Source: Caldithrix sp. (GTDB lineage Bacteria; Zhuqueibacterota; Zhuqueibacteria; Thermofontimicrobiales; Sulfurfontimicrobiaceae). Taken from it: a stretch of DNA of 64,000 bases. Both the position numbers and the translations under genes were made by a program. The first letter of the stretch is position 1, and each line of letters opens with the position of its first letter. The DNA lies in NCBI GenBank assembly GCA_020722815.1, contig DYKB01000003.1:191502-255501 (forward strand), written 5' to 3'. Shown in pieces: positions 27,324 through 36,727 of the stretch. The notes below the pieces were generated by a model. That model saw nothing but the letters and a program-made list of their open reading frames with translations, was not told the DNA's origin and searched no databases.

Positions 27324-29786
27324 TCATCCCGTCAATTCAAAAACAGACAAAACAAGTACATTAACAATCAAAATCAGGAAAAAAAAGATAATTTTATAAT
27401 ATATTATCTCAATTGCAGCAGGACGAAATTTAATCGCTGAAATAATTATTCCTATCACGCCACCGATCCAGAAACCAGTCGAAATAAAAAATAGCATTGG
27501 CCAAAAAGCAGATAATCGCTCAAAAAATGCAATACTTATCAGTGAACGGCTGAGTTCAAACAAAAAGGTATAAAGCTGATAGGCATAAGTCTGCCAGATT
27601 GCACTGGCAATTAATCCCGCAAGCAGTCCTATTAAGATACTGATAATTATATTATTAATTTTTTGACGAATTTGCGGGAGGAGGCCTAGCAATGCGCCAA
27701 TAATTGAAAAAGCACCCACAACAACCGGACTCGAATTAATAACTTGATTGTTGACTGAATTTAACCAATAGAGCCCCAGGAACAGAAACATAAAAATGAA
27801 AGCGGGCTGGATCTGAACGCGGATAAATTTCCACCAATCCATCCGTTTAACTGGTAGTTTTTCCATTTTACGAGTGACAGCAGCATCGACAGTCAATTGA
27901 ACATCGACATGTTTTGTGCCAAAATTTGTTTTTACTTCAATCTTATCGTTGTAATCACCTGGTACCAATCCCTGACTATCGATATCCACCCGAATTACCT
28001 GACTTCTGCCCGTGAAGTTTGTCGGTGTGATCTTCAACCAGGGTTGATTTGTGGAAATGTTACCATCGAGTTTACCATTTCCCGTCGTAACTTCAACGGT
28101 AAATCCTTGCATGTCATGTTCGTGTTCTTCCAATTTAAAAACGAGTGCGTTGGGATTCACTTTCCATCTTAGTTCGGGAGGTTCGGTAAAAATTGAAATG
28201 GGGATACTCTTGGTTCCAACATTGGTTTTGAAAACCACATTGGTTATCAAATTTTTCATAGGGATATTTTCCGCACTTAAAAAGAAAGTGATCTGTTTTT
28301 TTTCTTTCGGAAAACAGGCGAAGGAATAATTATCCGCAATCAGGTAAGGCGCTTCAAAGTACAGTTCCCCCATAAGGAAACCATCACCGGCATTCAAAAT
28401 AAAAATGGCGACTCTTTTCTGATCGCCGGGTTTAATGTCCAGAAAATCAATTTTTTCATGGCTTAGTTCTAATTTTGGAATCCGACCAAAGGGGCTTTTT
28501 AGTAAAAATTCATTCAGGCCCAAATTACGGTTGTTGGGATTTGATTGGCGAATTTTAGGGGCTTTTTCTGCCAGCGAACCTTCCTGAATACTATTCAACC
28601 AGGTTTCAAAATCACCGCGATAAAGATGCCAGACCGCATCGTCCCAATGACTATAGCAAATGTCAATAAATTCTTTCAGATTGGCGGCTCTATCACCAGA
28701 ACGGAAGAGAAATGGATTGCTATCTGTTGCCCCCAGTGGATTAGTCGGTTTTCCACATTGCGGACAGACATTATGAGCCCCCCGATACAAACGTCCACAT
28801 TTAGGACAGACTCGTGTCGTTACCGAACCGGAGCGAATTAACGCCTGTTTGAAATCGTCCATACTCTCAAAACGATCATCTGGATTCATGGACATTGCTT
28901 TAATAATCACATATTCAACTTGCCGGGAAATGTTAGCATTTAAGGAACGGGGTAAAGGACTGATGACCTCACCGGCTTTTCGGTTATTTGCATCAATCGG
29001 TTCACGCCGGGTGAGTAAAAAATAGAGGATCGCACCAAGTGAATAAATATCAGATCGGGGATCGGTGATTCCGCCACCTGTTCGGTACTGTTCAGGTGGG
29101 GCAAAAAATTGGGAAGCAGCACGTGCCAGATGCCGGGTCTGCACCCCCGGGACAAATCTTTTGGCAATTCCAAAATCAACAATAGCAATACTGCCATTGC
29201 GACGAATCAGAATGTTTTCAGGCTTCAAATCGCGGTGGACAACGCCAGCTTGATGAATATAGGCCAAAATATCACAAATCTGTTCGGCAATTTTAAGCAC
29301 GCGCTGTTCAAGGCCAATAGCCGACAGATTTTGGGTAAGTTCCTGGAGACTTTCACCTTCAATGAATTCCATAACAATATAATGAAGTTCATCTTCATTA
29401 AATTGATCATATAGCTTGGGGATGCCGGGATGATCCAGATTCAGAAGAAAATCGTCTTCTTCATTATCACAATATATTCGTGGTGTTTCTTTAATGGCGA
29501 AAATCTGTTGATGCAAATCCCGAAATTTAGCTTTATATGTCGCTCCATACCCACCTTTACCAATAAGTTTGATAATTTCATAATGACCATGTAACACATC
29601 CCCCGGTTCCAATACCCATCCATATAAATGGCGAAACTGACCACTGGCGGTTTGTTCCCAATGAACAAGTTTGCGTTCGGATAGCTCACATTCAGGATTC
29701 AGGCAGGCATACCCATTCTCCTCAATCTTGCTAAAAGATTCCACTCGCATACAATTGGGACATGTATATAATCGTGCTGTTGTCAT
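27324..29786 (-). CDS. Membrane-anchored Ser/Thr protein kinase with two zinc ribbons
   Basis: The 820-residue protein begins with a zinc ribbon (CPNC 9-12, CLNPEC 28-33). A Hanks-type kinase domain (about 68-320) follows with GKGGYG (76-81), Lys99 in AIKE, HRDLKPEN (184-191) and DFG (204-206), so it should be active. A second ribbon, CPKCGRLYRGAHNVCPQCG, lies at 327-345. Two Ig-like beta domains (about 430-640) follow, including LRWKVNPNALVFKLEE and PWLKITPTNFTGRSQVIRV. The C-terminal 180 residues hold five or six transmembrane helices. The kinase precedes the transmembrane part and is probably cytoplasmic. It heads a leftward signalling group with the FHA, PP2C and TPR genes upstream. Confidence 0.93.
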   Translation of the reverse strand: MTTARLYTCPNCMRVESFSKIEENGYACLNPECELSERKLVHWEQTASGQFRHLYGWVLEPGDVLHGHYEIIKLIGKGGYGATYKAKFRDLHQQIFAIKETPRIYCDNEEDDFLLNLDHPGIPKLYDQFNEDELHYIVMEFIEGESLQELTQNLSAIGLEQRVLKIAEQICDILAYIHQAGVVHRDLKPENILIRRNGSIAIVDFGIAKRFVPGVQTRHLARAASQFFAPPEQYRTGGGITDPRSDIYSLGAILYFLLTRREPIDANNRKAGEVISPLPRSLNANISRQVEYVIIKAMSMNPDDRFESMDDFKQALIRSGSVTTRVCPKCGRLYRGAHNVCPQCGKPTNPLGATDSNPFLFRSGDRAANLKEFIDICYSHWDDAVWHLYRGDFETWLNSIQEGSLAEKAPKIRQSNPNNRNLGLNEFLLKSPFGRIPKLELSHEKIDFLDIKPGDQKRVAIFILNAGDGFLMGELYFEAPYLIADNYSFACFPKEKKQITFFLSAENIPMKNLITNVVFKTNVGTKSIPISIFTEPPELRWKVNPNALVFKLEEHEHDMQGFTVEVTTGNGKLDGNISTNQPWLKITPTNFTGRSQVIRVDIDSQGLVPGDYNDKIEVKTNFGTKHVDVQLTVDAAVTRKMEKLPVKRMDWWKFIRVQIQPAFIFMFLFLGLYWLNSVNNQVINSSPVVVGAFSIIGALLGLLPQIRQKINNIIISILIGLLAGLIASAIWQTYAYQLYTFLFELSRSLISIAFFERLSAFWPMLFFISTGFWIGGVIGIIISAIKFRPAAIEIIYYKIIFFFLILIVNVLVLSVFELTG

Positions 29787-30123
29787 AAAATCACCTTAAA
29801 TTTGCTATCGAATCCTTAAATTTATGATAGCAATCGACCTTGTTTATCGTATTTTGGCGCAGATTTGCTATATTTTATCAAAATTAAATTTTAACCAACC
29901 ACTTCACTTCATGTGAAGGATTAAAGGGGATGAATTATATTACGGAGTGTTAAAACCTCGAAGATCTTTTAACTAAAAATTCAACTTTACATGAATTTTA
30001 TATGAAAATTTCAAAAATATAACCACTCCCTATTGAGTCTATTCGGCCAGAATTTTTGAAAAGGTACATCTCAAAACTGAAGAGTTACAACTCAACAATC
30101 CTCTTGATACCAGCCAATCCAGA
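29787..30123. other. Non-coding gap with a repeat arm
   Basis: The gap contains no gene. It holds a hairpin, CTTCAC-TTCAT-GTGAAG, near 29906-29922, and one arm of the GACCTTCGAGG repeat family at 29951-29972. The kinase promoter is expected on its left side. Confidence 0.45.
29951..29972. repeat. GACCTTCGAGG-family repeat, single arm
   Basis: AAAACCTCGAAGATCTTTT matches the right arm of the copy at 6241-6318 (AAAAACCTCGAAGATC). No complementary arm is evident nearby, so this is probably a decayed copy. Confidence 0.6.
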
Positions 30124-30630
30124 TTATAGCAATTTCACCCGAAAATTTAAACGGCCGAGCCCTAAAATATCCTCATCGTTCAGTGGCAGTAATTGATGCG
30201 CGGTGATTCGGATTTTATTTACATACGTATAATTTACCGAATCCAGGTCTTGAACAAAATATTGATTTCCTTTTAATATAATTTTGGCATGTTCGCGACT
30301 CACCCCTTCCTCAGCGCCACCAAAAGAAGTCGTATCAATATCTGGATACACATTTTGTTCCGGATCTTCACGCCCAATGAGGACAGATAGTTGATTACGT
30401 GGCACATCGATCTCAAAATTCAATTTTTCCACAATTAATTTCATCGGACGCGCTCCCGAAGGCGTGGGGGTATAAATTATCTCTCCAGGATTTGGGCCAG
30501 TTGGGGGTTGAACTCTGGGTGTTGGTGATGGATAACTGGCTTGTTTTTTGGAATCACCAGGAACAGTTTCTCCTTTTGGGGACTCAAATTCGTTCTCCGG
30601 CAAAGGCGCGGCAATTGAAGAATGATTCAT
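30124..30630 (-). CDS. FHA-domain phosphothreonine-binding protein
   Basis: The 168-residue protein has a Pro/Ser-rich disordered N-terminal part (1-70, including PSPTPRVQPPTGPNPGE). A C-terminal FHA domain follows, with LIGRED, GVSREHAKI, DLDSVNYTYVNKIRI and LNDEDILGLG. The GR, SxxH and N residues that contact phosphothreonine are present, with the third motif degenerate (Tyr-Thr-Tyr-Val-Asn). FHA proteins recognise kinase-phosphorylated partners. The neighbouring kinase gene downstream and phosphatase gene upstream make this the likely effector or adaptor of that pathway. Confidence 0.9.
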   Translation of the reverse strand: MNHSSIAAPLPENEFESPKGETVPGDSKKQASYPSPTPRVQPPTGPNPGEIIYTPTPSGARPMKLIVEKLNFEIDVPRNQLSVLIGREDPEQNVYPDIDTTSFGGAEEGVSREHAKIILKGNQYFVQDLDSVNYTYVNKIRITAHQLLPLNDEDILGLGRLNFRVKLL

Positions 30631-30753
30631 TAATAACTCCTGTTTTGTAAAGCAAAATCAACCATAGAATCGGCATAATTAGAATAAACCAGCAACTGAC
30701 AGTATCTTTTAAACTTATATCATGGGAAAATGATTCAAATTCTGTCAGAAAAA

Positions 30754-31653
30754 TTATAAAATTTTTAAATAAACCGCACTAATATTATCATCGCCTCCAT
30801 GCAAATTAGCCGTATCGACTAGTTCATTACAAATTTGTTGTGGCTCTGACTGGGAACGTAAAATTTTCTCAATTTCATTGTCGCGAATTGTTTGCCAGAG
30901 CCCATCACTACAAAGCAATAACGAATCCCCCAAATCCAGTGTAAGCTGATAGAAATAGGGATGATTCGATTTGGTCATCATTTCCTGTAATTTCTCACGT
31001 AATCCAGCTTCGCCTAATGATCGAAGAATCTGATTTCGCTGTGGATGCTGATAAATATCTTCGAATTTAACATCACCCATCATATAAAATCGAAAAACAA
31101 GGGAATGATCATGCGTAATTAATTGCAGACCATTTTCCTGGCTGAAGATGTAAGTCCGGCTATCGCCGACGTTTAGAATATAAGCATTCCTTCCAATGAT
31201 CAAGGCCACCGCAGCCGTTGCCCCCATTTCATTTTCCATCTGTTGGCCTGTCTGATAAATCTGATCACTGGCAGCGAAAGTTGCATTTTCCAAAATAGTC
31301 CGATAACTTACCATTGAATTACTTTTAAGTGAATCAAATAGCCCATTTTCAATTAGACTTCCCATCACCTTTGCCGCAATAGCGGAAACGGCTATTCGAC
31401 TGGCAACCTCCCCCCCATCATGCCCGCCTAATCCATCAGATAAAATACAAATACTGATTGGATAAGAAATTGATTTCAAAATTTGAGTATGTTGAATGGT
31501 CGCCACACTATCTTCATTTTTTTTTCTTAATTTCCCAAGATTGGAACTCTTCCCCAGTAAATGTTGAATTCCTTGACGTTTCATTAAGTAAAATGAATCT
31601 GGATACGAAAATCGCTGCGTATTTCGTCCTTTTTCTTTCCCATTTGCGTTCAT
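30754..31653 (-). CDS. PP2C-family Ser/Thr protein phosphatase
   Basis: The 299-residue protein has the PP2C core. NEDSVATI and ILSDGLGGHDGGEVAS supply the metal-binding aspartates. LNVGDSRTYIF, LITHDHSL, LLCSDGLW and HGGDDNISAVYL follow in the usual order. There is no membrane anchor. A 35-residue N-terminal extension precedes the core, and the start is not certain because the ribosome site is weak. It should dephosphorylate targets of the adjacent Ser/Thr kinase. Confidence 0.93.
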   Translation of the reverse strand: MNANGKEKGRNTQRFSYPDSFYLMKRQGIQHLLGKSSNLGKLRKKNEDSVATIQHTQILKSISYPISICILSDGLGGHDGGEVASRIAVSAIAAKVMGSLIENGLFDSLKSNSMVSYRTILENATFAASDQIYQTGQQMENEMGATAAVALIIGRNAYILNVGDSRTYIFSQENGLQLITHDHSLVFRFYMMGDVKFEDIYQHPQRNQILRSLGEAGLREKLQEMMTKSNHPYFYQLTLDLGDSLLLCSDGLWQTIRDNEIEKILRSQSEPQQICNELVDTANLHGGDDNISAVYLKIL

Positions 31654-31840
31654 TCGTCTATGTACCTATAATAAAAATTCTTTAATTTTTCTGACGATTC
31701 AAAAATCATCACACGCGCCGCTTATTCTCATCATCATTGAAAATAAATTAAATAATTTCGGCTGGAAAAATGTATCCGAAGGTTTAAAAATTTCCGATAT
31801 AGCAGATTGATACAAAAAAATCTTAAATATTTTTTGATTG

Positions 31841-32464
31841 TCAGGAAAGGGAGGCGTCTATCATGTTTAATTCTTTTGACATATCAGTAAAAGCTTGATA
31901 GGTCTGACGAATAAAAGGTTCATCAGGTTCAACCTTAAGGGCTAATTCCAGCCAATATTTCGCTTTTTCAAGATCCCGGGCTTTGGTAAACATATAACTG
32001 GCCGCCAGATCGTTATAAATGAGCCCATTTTGGGGAGCAATTTTCATCGCATCCAGTAAAATCTGGCGTCCCTCCTTCAAATCACCGGCCATACAGGTTA
32101 TCCATCCCAAATTTCGAAGCACCTCTGGATCATCGGGCTGCATCTCCCGAGCAATTTTTAATTCTTCCAGGGCTTCATCAAATAACAAAGTCCTCCCATA
32201 GGCACAGCCCAGCAGAAAATGCGCCATAAAATTTTCCTGATTCATTTCCAGCACGATTTCCAGCGGTCTAATCGCCATTTCCGGTTGTGAATTCAACAGA
32301 TAATATTCGCCAACCATTTCATATCCATTCTCAAAATCAGGATAGCGGTCAATAACTTCATAGAGCAACTCGATGGCTTCTCTGAATTCACCTTTTTCGG
32401 CTAAATCAATTGCGCGCGCGACTGTTTGTTGGGTTACTTTATCCATTATGGCATCACTTTTCAT
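31841..32464 (-). CDS. Tetratricopeptide-repeat protein
   Basis: The protein of 207 residues has about five TPR units (for example AIDLAEKGEFREAIELLYEV, FLLGCAYGRTLLFDEALEEL, LRNLGWITCMAGDLKEG, KAKYWLELALKVEPDEP). No signal peptide is visible, so it is cytoplasmic. An alternative start six codons later (MDKVTQQ) is possible. It is the most upstream gene of the kinase/FHA/PP2C group and may act as its scaffold (inference). Confidence 0.85.
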   Translation of the reverse strand: MKSDAIMDKVTQQTVARAIDLAEKGEFREAIELLYEVIDRYPDFENGYEMVGEYYLLNSQPEMAIRPLEIVLEMNQENFMAHFLLGCAYGRTLLFDEALEELKIAREMQPDDPEVLRNLGWITCMAGDLKEGRQILLDAMKIAPQNGLIYNDLAASYMFTKARDLEKAKYWLELALKVEPDEPFIRQTYQAFTDMSKELNMIDASLS

Positions 32465-32995
32465 AATTTGACTTTTTAAAATAAAGATGTTAGAGAGCGT
32501 TAACAGTATTCATGTATTCTTCTATCAAAATCTGACTTCAGAATCCACCAAATTTGCAATTATTTCTGACAGAAACTCATTTCAATACTGCCAATCGTCT
32601 AAAGATCCAAATTACCCTGAATATAAACAAATCTCAAGAATTTGTCAAGGATTTTTAAATATTTTAATTAATTGACAATTTTGACATTTTCAGGAAAGTA
32701 TTTGATGATAATTAAAAGTAAAGGCACCATAATTCAACCGTGAGTTATTTTTATCGAGTCAGGACGGCCTTGTCCTGAGTGGATTTTATTTGGTTATTTT
32801 AAAGGTTTGTGGATGAACAGGATGGTATTCATCATTTATATTTGAAATAAATCGGCGAAATTTATTAAATAATGATTTCGATGAAGAACGCCCAACCAGA
32901 TTACAGCAATATTTCATTCTGAGGATTTCCTGGCAGCCATTTTTTTATGAATGGCCGATTAAAACTTTTATCGAAATGAAACCCTTTATTTTAAA
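32465..32995. other. Non-coding gap with a hairpin
   Basis: No gene is supported. A 7-bp perfect hairpin, TCAGGAC-ggcctt-GTCCTGA, lies at 32759-32778. A stretch near 32811-32845 repeats GATG/CATC motifs (GGATGAACAGGATGGTATTC) of a kind often seen in intergenic repeats. The promoter of the TPR gene is expected near 32470-32560. Confidence 0.45.
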
Positions 32996-34153
32996 TCATT
33001 TTGTCAGAATTCGCTCATAAACAACATGATATTGCTCCAGAATCGTATTCCAATCGCGATTTTGCTGGACCCAGTTTCGGGCAGCCTGACCAATCTTCTG
33101 TCGCAAAATGTCGCGTTCCAGCAATGTTGCACATTTTGTTACCAGATTTTCCAGATTTTCTGGCTGAAAATAAAAACCCGTCACGCCATTTTGTATGAAT
33201 TCGGTTACACGACTGTTTTCAGCAGCCAGAATGTTCTTTCCCATCAACATAATCTCAAGCATCGTATCCTCGGAAATTGAAAAATCATCCCGCTCCAGAA
33301 GAATGACCAGGTCCATCAATGAAAAAAGGTCATGCCTTGATACGGATTCATCAACGGAAATCGGAATCAGGTGTGTAGATAAATTCATCGGCTGAACCGA
33401 GGACATTAACATCTGGATATTATAATTATTACCGGGAAGAATAAATTTCAGATCGGGAATCCGCACAATCAATTTTATCAAAAGCTGGATAAACACGCTC
33501 TTTTCATCGGCATTGGAAGGAATATTTAAAAAACCGATAACTTTTTTGTTTTGAAGTTGATATTTTTGAATTAATATTGGATTTTTTGCCTGCGTTACAA
33601 GTGGAGGAACTTGTAACGAATCTATTCCATCAGGAATAACCAAAATTTTTTCACCCTCAATTCCCCGACTGAGTATCTGTTGTCGAATTTTCGCGGAACT
33701 CGTGATAACCTGTTCAGCGTAGTACATAATTGTGGTCTCTTGTTCCCTTATTTTTTTTATTTTTTGAGGGCTTGCATTTCCGGTATCACCGAATCCTTCT
33801 AACTGTTGGACTTCATAGATAAACGGGATTTCAAAAGCATTTGCAATTTCATATCCAATCTTTCCAACCTGAAATGGAGAGGTCAGGTGCATTAAATCGG
33901 GATCAAATTTTTTTAGCGTCTTTAAGAACAGTTTACGAAAATTGTGAAGTTGTCTAAATTTATCGTACCAGACAAAGAATTTTTTGGTTCTTATCGAATT
34001 TAGACCAATCACTTTAATATCATATAATGTCTGGAGGTAATGCAAGAGATATTTATTACGTACTGAAACTGTTTCATCAGAAGGCTTTTGTGTCCCGAAT
34101 ATTATTCTATGTTTTATTGTGGACATCTCTTCCTGAAATTTTATTGAAAACAT
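32996..34153 (-). CDS. Glycosyltransferase family 4-like protein
   Basis: The protein is up to 385 residues. An internal start at MSTIKHR (nine codons in, preceded by CAGGAAG) is an alternative. The N-terminal Rossmann part shows FDPDLMHLTSPFQVGKIG and IPFIYEVQQLEGFGDTG. The C-terminal GT-B part has KILVIPDGIDS, KVIGFLNIPSNADEKSV and a LEIMLMGKNILAAENSRVTEF segment, where GT4 enzymes have the EAMAxG(x)PVVAS-type nucleotide-sugar motif. The usual catalytic E-x7-E is recognisable only approximately. Donor and acceptor are unknown. No other polysaccharide genes adjoin it. Confidence 0.8.
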   Translation of the reverse strand: MFSIKFQEEMSTIKHRIIFGTQKPSDETVSVRNKYLLHYLQTLYDIKVIGLNSIRTKKFFVWYDKFRQLHNFRKLFLKTLKKFDPDLMHLTSPFQVGKIGYEIANAFEIPFIYEVQQLEGFGDTGNASPQKIKKIREQETTIMYYAEQVITSSAKIRQQILSRGIEGEKILVIPDGIDSLQVPPLVTQAKNPILIQKYQLQNKKVIGFLNIPSNADEKSVFIQLLIKLIVRIPDLKFILPGNNYNIQMLMSSVQPMNLSTHLIPISVDESVSRHDLFSLMDLVILLERDDFSISEDTMLEIMLMGKNILAAENSRVTEFIQNGVTGFYFQPENLENLVTKCATLLERDILRQKIGQAARNWVQQNRDWNTILEQYHVVYERILTK

Positions 34154-34673
34154 GCACTTTTATAAAAATGATTTTCTATCAAGGTAAATTTGGCAGGCAA
34201 AAGCTGTTCCATTTAGCCTGTTTTGTCGGTATTTTCTATTTTTCAGTTATTGACTAGCTTGAAAGCCGATGTAAGCTTATTGCAATGGCTTTAATATTCC
34301 CAAACCTTTAATTTTATTCTCAAAATGCAACATATCGGTTCAATTAAAAACAAAATAAACCCGGATGGATCGTTTAAAAATTCACAGTAAATGAGATTTT
34401 ATCAACAAGTTTAAATTAAAAAATTTTGATTGGCCGTAGTCAAGGGGTAAATCAAATTTAGCACGACTTAAATTGATTAAAATGTAATTTTTCCAAAGCT
34501 AGTGGGACATGATGCGCATGCAATCAACGTGTTGCAGTCAAAAATGTTGGGTAAAACCAAGACCTTCGAGGTTTTTCCCGTAAACATGCCCACATTCAGT
34601 AATATCACGGAAAAAATCCCGAAGGTCTTCTACCTGGTTTTGATGGGTTACCTGAATCGTATCTTATCAAATA
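34154..34673. other. Non-coding gap
   Basis: No gene is seen in this 520-base gap apart from the repeat at 34561-34630. The promoter of the glycosyltransferase gene is expected at the left end. Confidence 0.45.
34561..34630. repeat. GACCTTCGAGG-family palindromic repeat, copy 3
   Basis: GACCTTCGAGGTTTTTCCCGT (34561-34581) pairs imperfectly with the right arm ending ATCCCGAAGGTC (to 34628), with about 25 bases between. It lies just downstream of the dsbD-like gene stop. The arm is nearly identical to the copy at 6241. Confidence 0.75.
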
Positions 34674-36500
34674 TCAGGGAACAATTTGTTGCATTTTTAA
34701 CAAAAATTCTTCAGGGCCGACATCCTGGACAGCCCTTAATTCTGCTTTTTCAACACCGGATTTATCCAGAAAAATCAATGTCGGCATTCCCACCACCTGA
34801 TATTCCTTCATCAATCGGGAAATTTCAGCATCAGGATTGGTACAATCTACTTTTATCATCAGGAATTCCTGCGATTTTTGAACAACAGCCGAATCAATAA
34901 ATGTTGTTCGATTCATCTTTTTACAAGGTGCGCACCAATCAGCATAGAAATCAAAAATAACTGGTTTTTCAGATGTTTTAAATTCTATCGGCTCCTTCGC
35001 CGAGTAGTGTTTCCATTCAATCAACTCCTCAGCTTGAACCATTTCAGCATTCGATGAAGTGGAAGAGATGGCCTCATTAATCCAGAACACCCCGAGAATG
35101 ATGAGTAGAATTCCGAATACCGCACGAAAGTGGTTAAAATTAGTTTTGTAACCATGCTCGCGATCAAGAAAACCAAGATAAAGCCCACCAAAAAGAGCTA
35201 TCAATCCAAAATAAAAACTCTGCTGATCCGCCATTCGGGAAGCTTGTGGAACCAGGAAATAAAATGCAACCCCGATCAATAAAATACCAAAAAATTTGCG
35301 AATCCAGACCATCCATAATCCAGATTTGGGTAGTTGCGATAAAAGTCCCGATAAATTTGCCAGGATAAAATAGGGTAGTCCTAAACCCAACCCCATGATG
35401 AAAAAGAGAATTGTTCCTTCAACTACCAAACCGAGTTTGGCAACTAATCCGACCAGACCAATGATAATACCCGCCGCACAGGGAGCAATCACAACCCCGA
35501 CCGTCAAACCCATAATAAATGCACCGAGGGTACCTTTTCGGGATTGTCCCAGACTGGTCATTAGACTGCTGGGAAGTTGAATTTCAAAAACACCGAACAT
35601 ACTGGCGGACATGGCTAATAAAATCAGGGCAATTACGACAACGAACCAGGGATTCTGGAATAAAAAGCCCCATTGTTTACCAGCAAAGCCCGAAATTAAC
35701 CCTAAAATAGCAAAAATTATCGCAATGCCAATCAAATAAAAAAAGGCAATCCAAAAATTGGAGCCTTTTTGGTCTTTAGCCTGGGCGCCAAAAAAGGTCA
35801 CGGTCATCGGAATGACGGGATAGACGCAAGGGGTAAGATTAAGCCCTAAACCGAATAAAAAAAAAGCCAGGGCCGCGTAAAAAAAGCCTTTATCTATCAA
35901 TTTTTTCGCATAAAGCTCATCGGCAGAAAAATTTTGAGAATCGGCATTTTCATCTGGTTGAACAGAACCCTGGAGATTAGTGGAATCAGATTTCGTGTTA
36001 CTTTTCGCATCCACGATGGTTAACGCGGCATTAAATTGTTTTTCATTCGGCGCCAGGCAGGTTTGATCATTACATCCCTGAAAAGTCAGTTTTCCCTTAA
36101 GCGTGTGTGAACCGGCAAATACTTTTTCAGAAACTTTAAGATGGGCGGAAATAGTGACATCTCCCGCATAAACCAGTACCGGCGTCTCAGAAAATGCGAA
36201 CTTGATTTCTTTAGGTAATGGGTAATCTACTTTTACAACTTCAATCTTCATTGTGGAATCAAATTCCAGTTTCGTTGGAATTAAAAATTCCTCGAGCGGT
36301 TTATGGGCATTAATATGCCAGCCATTGTTAATTTTTACGCGTAAAATTAATTGGATCGCTTGCCCGGCGGCCACCGAATCGGGCTCTACTGCGGCATCTA
36401 ACGTGACAATCTCTGTTTCTAAAAAATTTTGAGGCAAAAGCGCCGTCACATAAATGAAACTAAACATGAAGATTAACAAAAAAGCTGAACTTCGTCTCAT
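34674..36500 (-). CDS. dsbD: Thiol:disulfide interchange protein DsbD-like
   Basis: I place the start at the ATG at 36500, which has AGGAG eight bases upstream, rather than a TTG two codons earlier. Order of parts: signal peptide; periplasmic DsbD-alpha-like domain (about 30-190) with the cysteine pair in FQGCNDQTCLAP; an eight-helix CcdA/DsbD membrane domain with the two redox cysteines in LNLTPCVYPVIP and VIAPCAAGIIIG; and a C-terminal thioredoxin domain with DWCAPCKK. The complete set of cysteines means electrons can pass from cytoplasmic thioredoxin to the periplasm. About 609 residues is normal for the family. Targets could include cytochrome c maturation or secreted disulfides. Confidence 0.94.
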   Translation of the reverse strand: MRRSSAFLLIFMFSFIYVTALLPQNFLETEIVTLDAAVEPDSVAAGQAIQLILRVKINNGWHINAHKPLEEFLIPTKLEFDSTMKIEVVKVDYPLPKEIKFAFSETPVLVYAGDVTISAHLKVSEKVFAGSHTLKGKLTFQGCNDQTCLAPNEKQFNAALTIVDAKSNTKSDSTNLQGSVQPDENADSQNFSADELYAKKLIDKGFFYAALAFFLFGLGLNLTPCVYPVIPMTVTFFGAQAKDQKGSNFWIAFFYLIGIAIIFAILGLISGFAGKQWGFLFQNPWFVVVIALILLAMSASMFGVFEIQLPSSLMTSLGQSRKGTLGAFIMGLTVGVVIAPCAAGIIIGLVGLVAKLGLVVEGTILFFIMGLGLGLPYFILANLSGLLSQLPKSGLWMVWIRKFFGILLIGVAFYFLVPQASRMADQQSFYFGLIALFGGLYLGFLDREHGYKTNFNHFRAVFGILLIILGVFWINEAISSTSSNAEMVQAEELIEWKHYSAKEPIEFKTSEKPVIFDFYADWCAPCKKMNRTTFIDSAVVQKSQEFLMIKVDCTNPDAEISRLMKEYQVVGMPTLIFLDKSGVEKAELRAVQDVGPEEFLLKMQQIVP

Positions 36501-36688
36501 GAACAATTCTCCTGTTAATTTTATTGGGTTAGGTAATTTGTCATTTAGATGCTCAAGGCGCCAAAAAGTTACTCATTTAAAAGGGGACGGCAAGAAAAGA
36601 TTCATTACACTCATGATCTGAATTAAATTTGGCAAGCGTAATCGGACAGATATTTTAGCTGGATTTCGAAAAAGGAGTCAATCGTACC

Positions 36689-36721
36689 ATTAAAAAATGA
36701 AACGGGGCAACACCCCGCCCC
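36689..36721 (-). terminator. Intrinsic terminator of the DksA/TraR-like gene
   Basis: On the minus strand, just after the stop of the zinc-finger gene, CGGGG-TGTTG-CCCCG (36703-36717) is followed by TTTCATTTTTTAA. It is a compact GC hairpin with a U-rich tail, as expected for a Rho-independent terminator. Confidence 0.75.
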
Positions 36722-36727
36722 TTGAGA

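Noticed and set aside
34502-34900. A 132-codon plus-strand frame
   Set aside because: Most of it is antisense to the 3' end of the dsbD-like gene, whose conserved thioredoxin domain is clearly the real reading.
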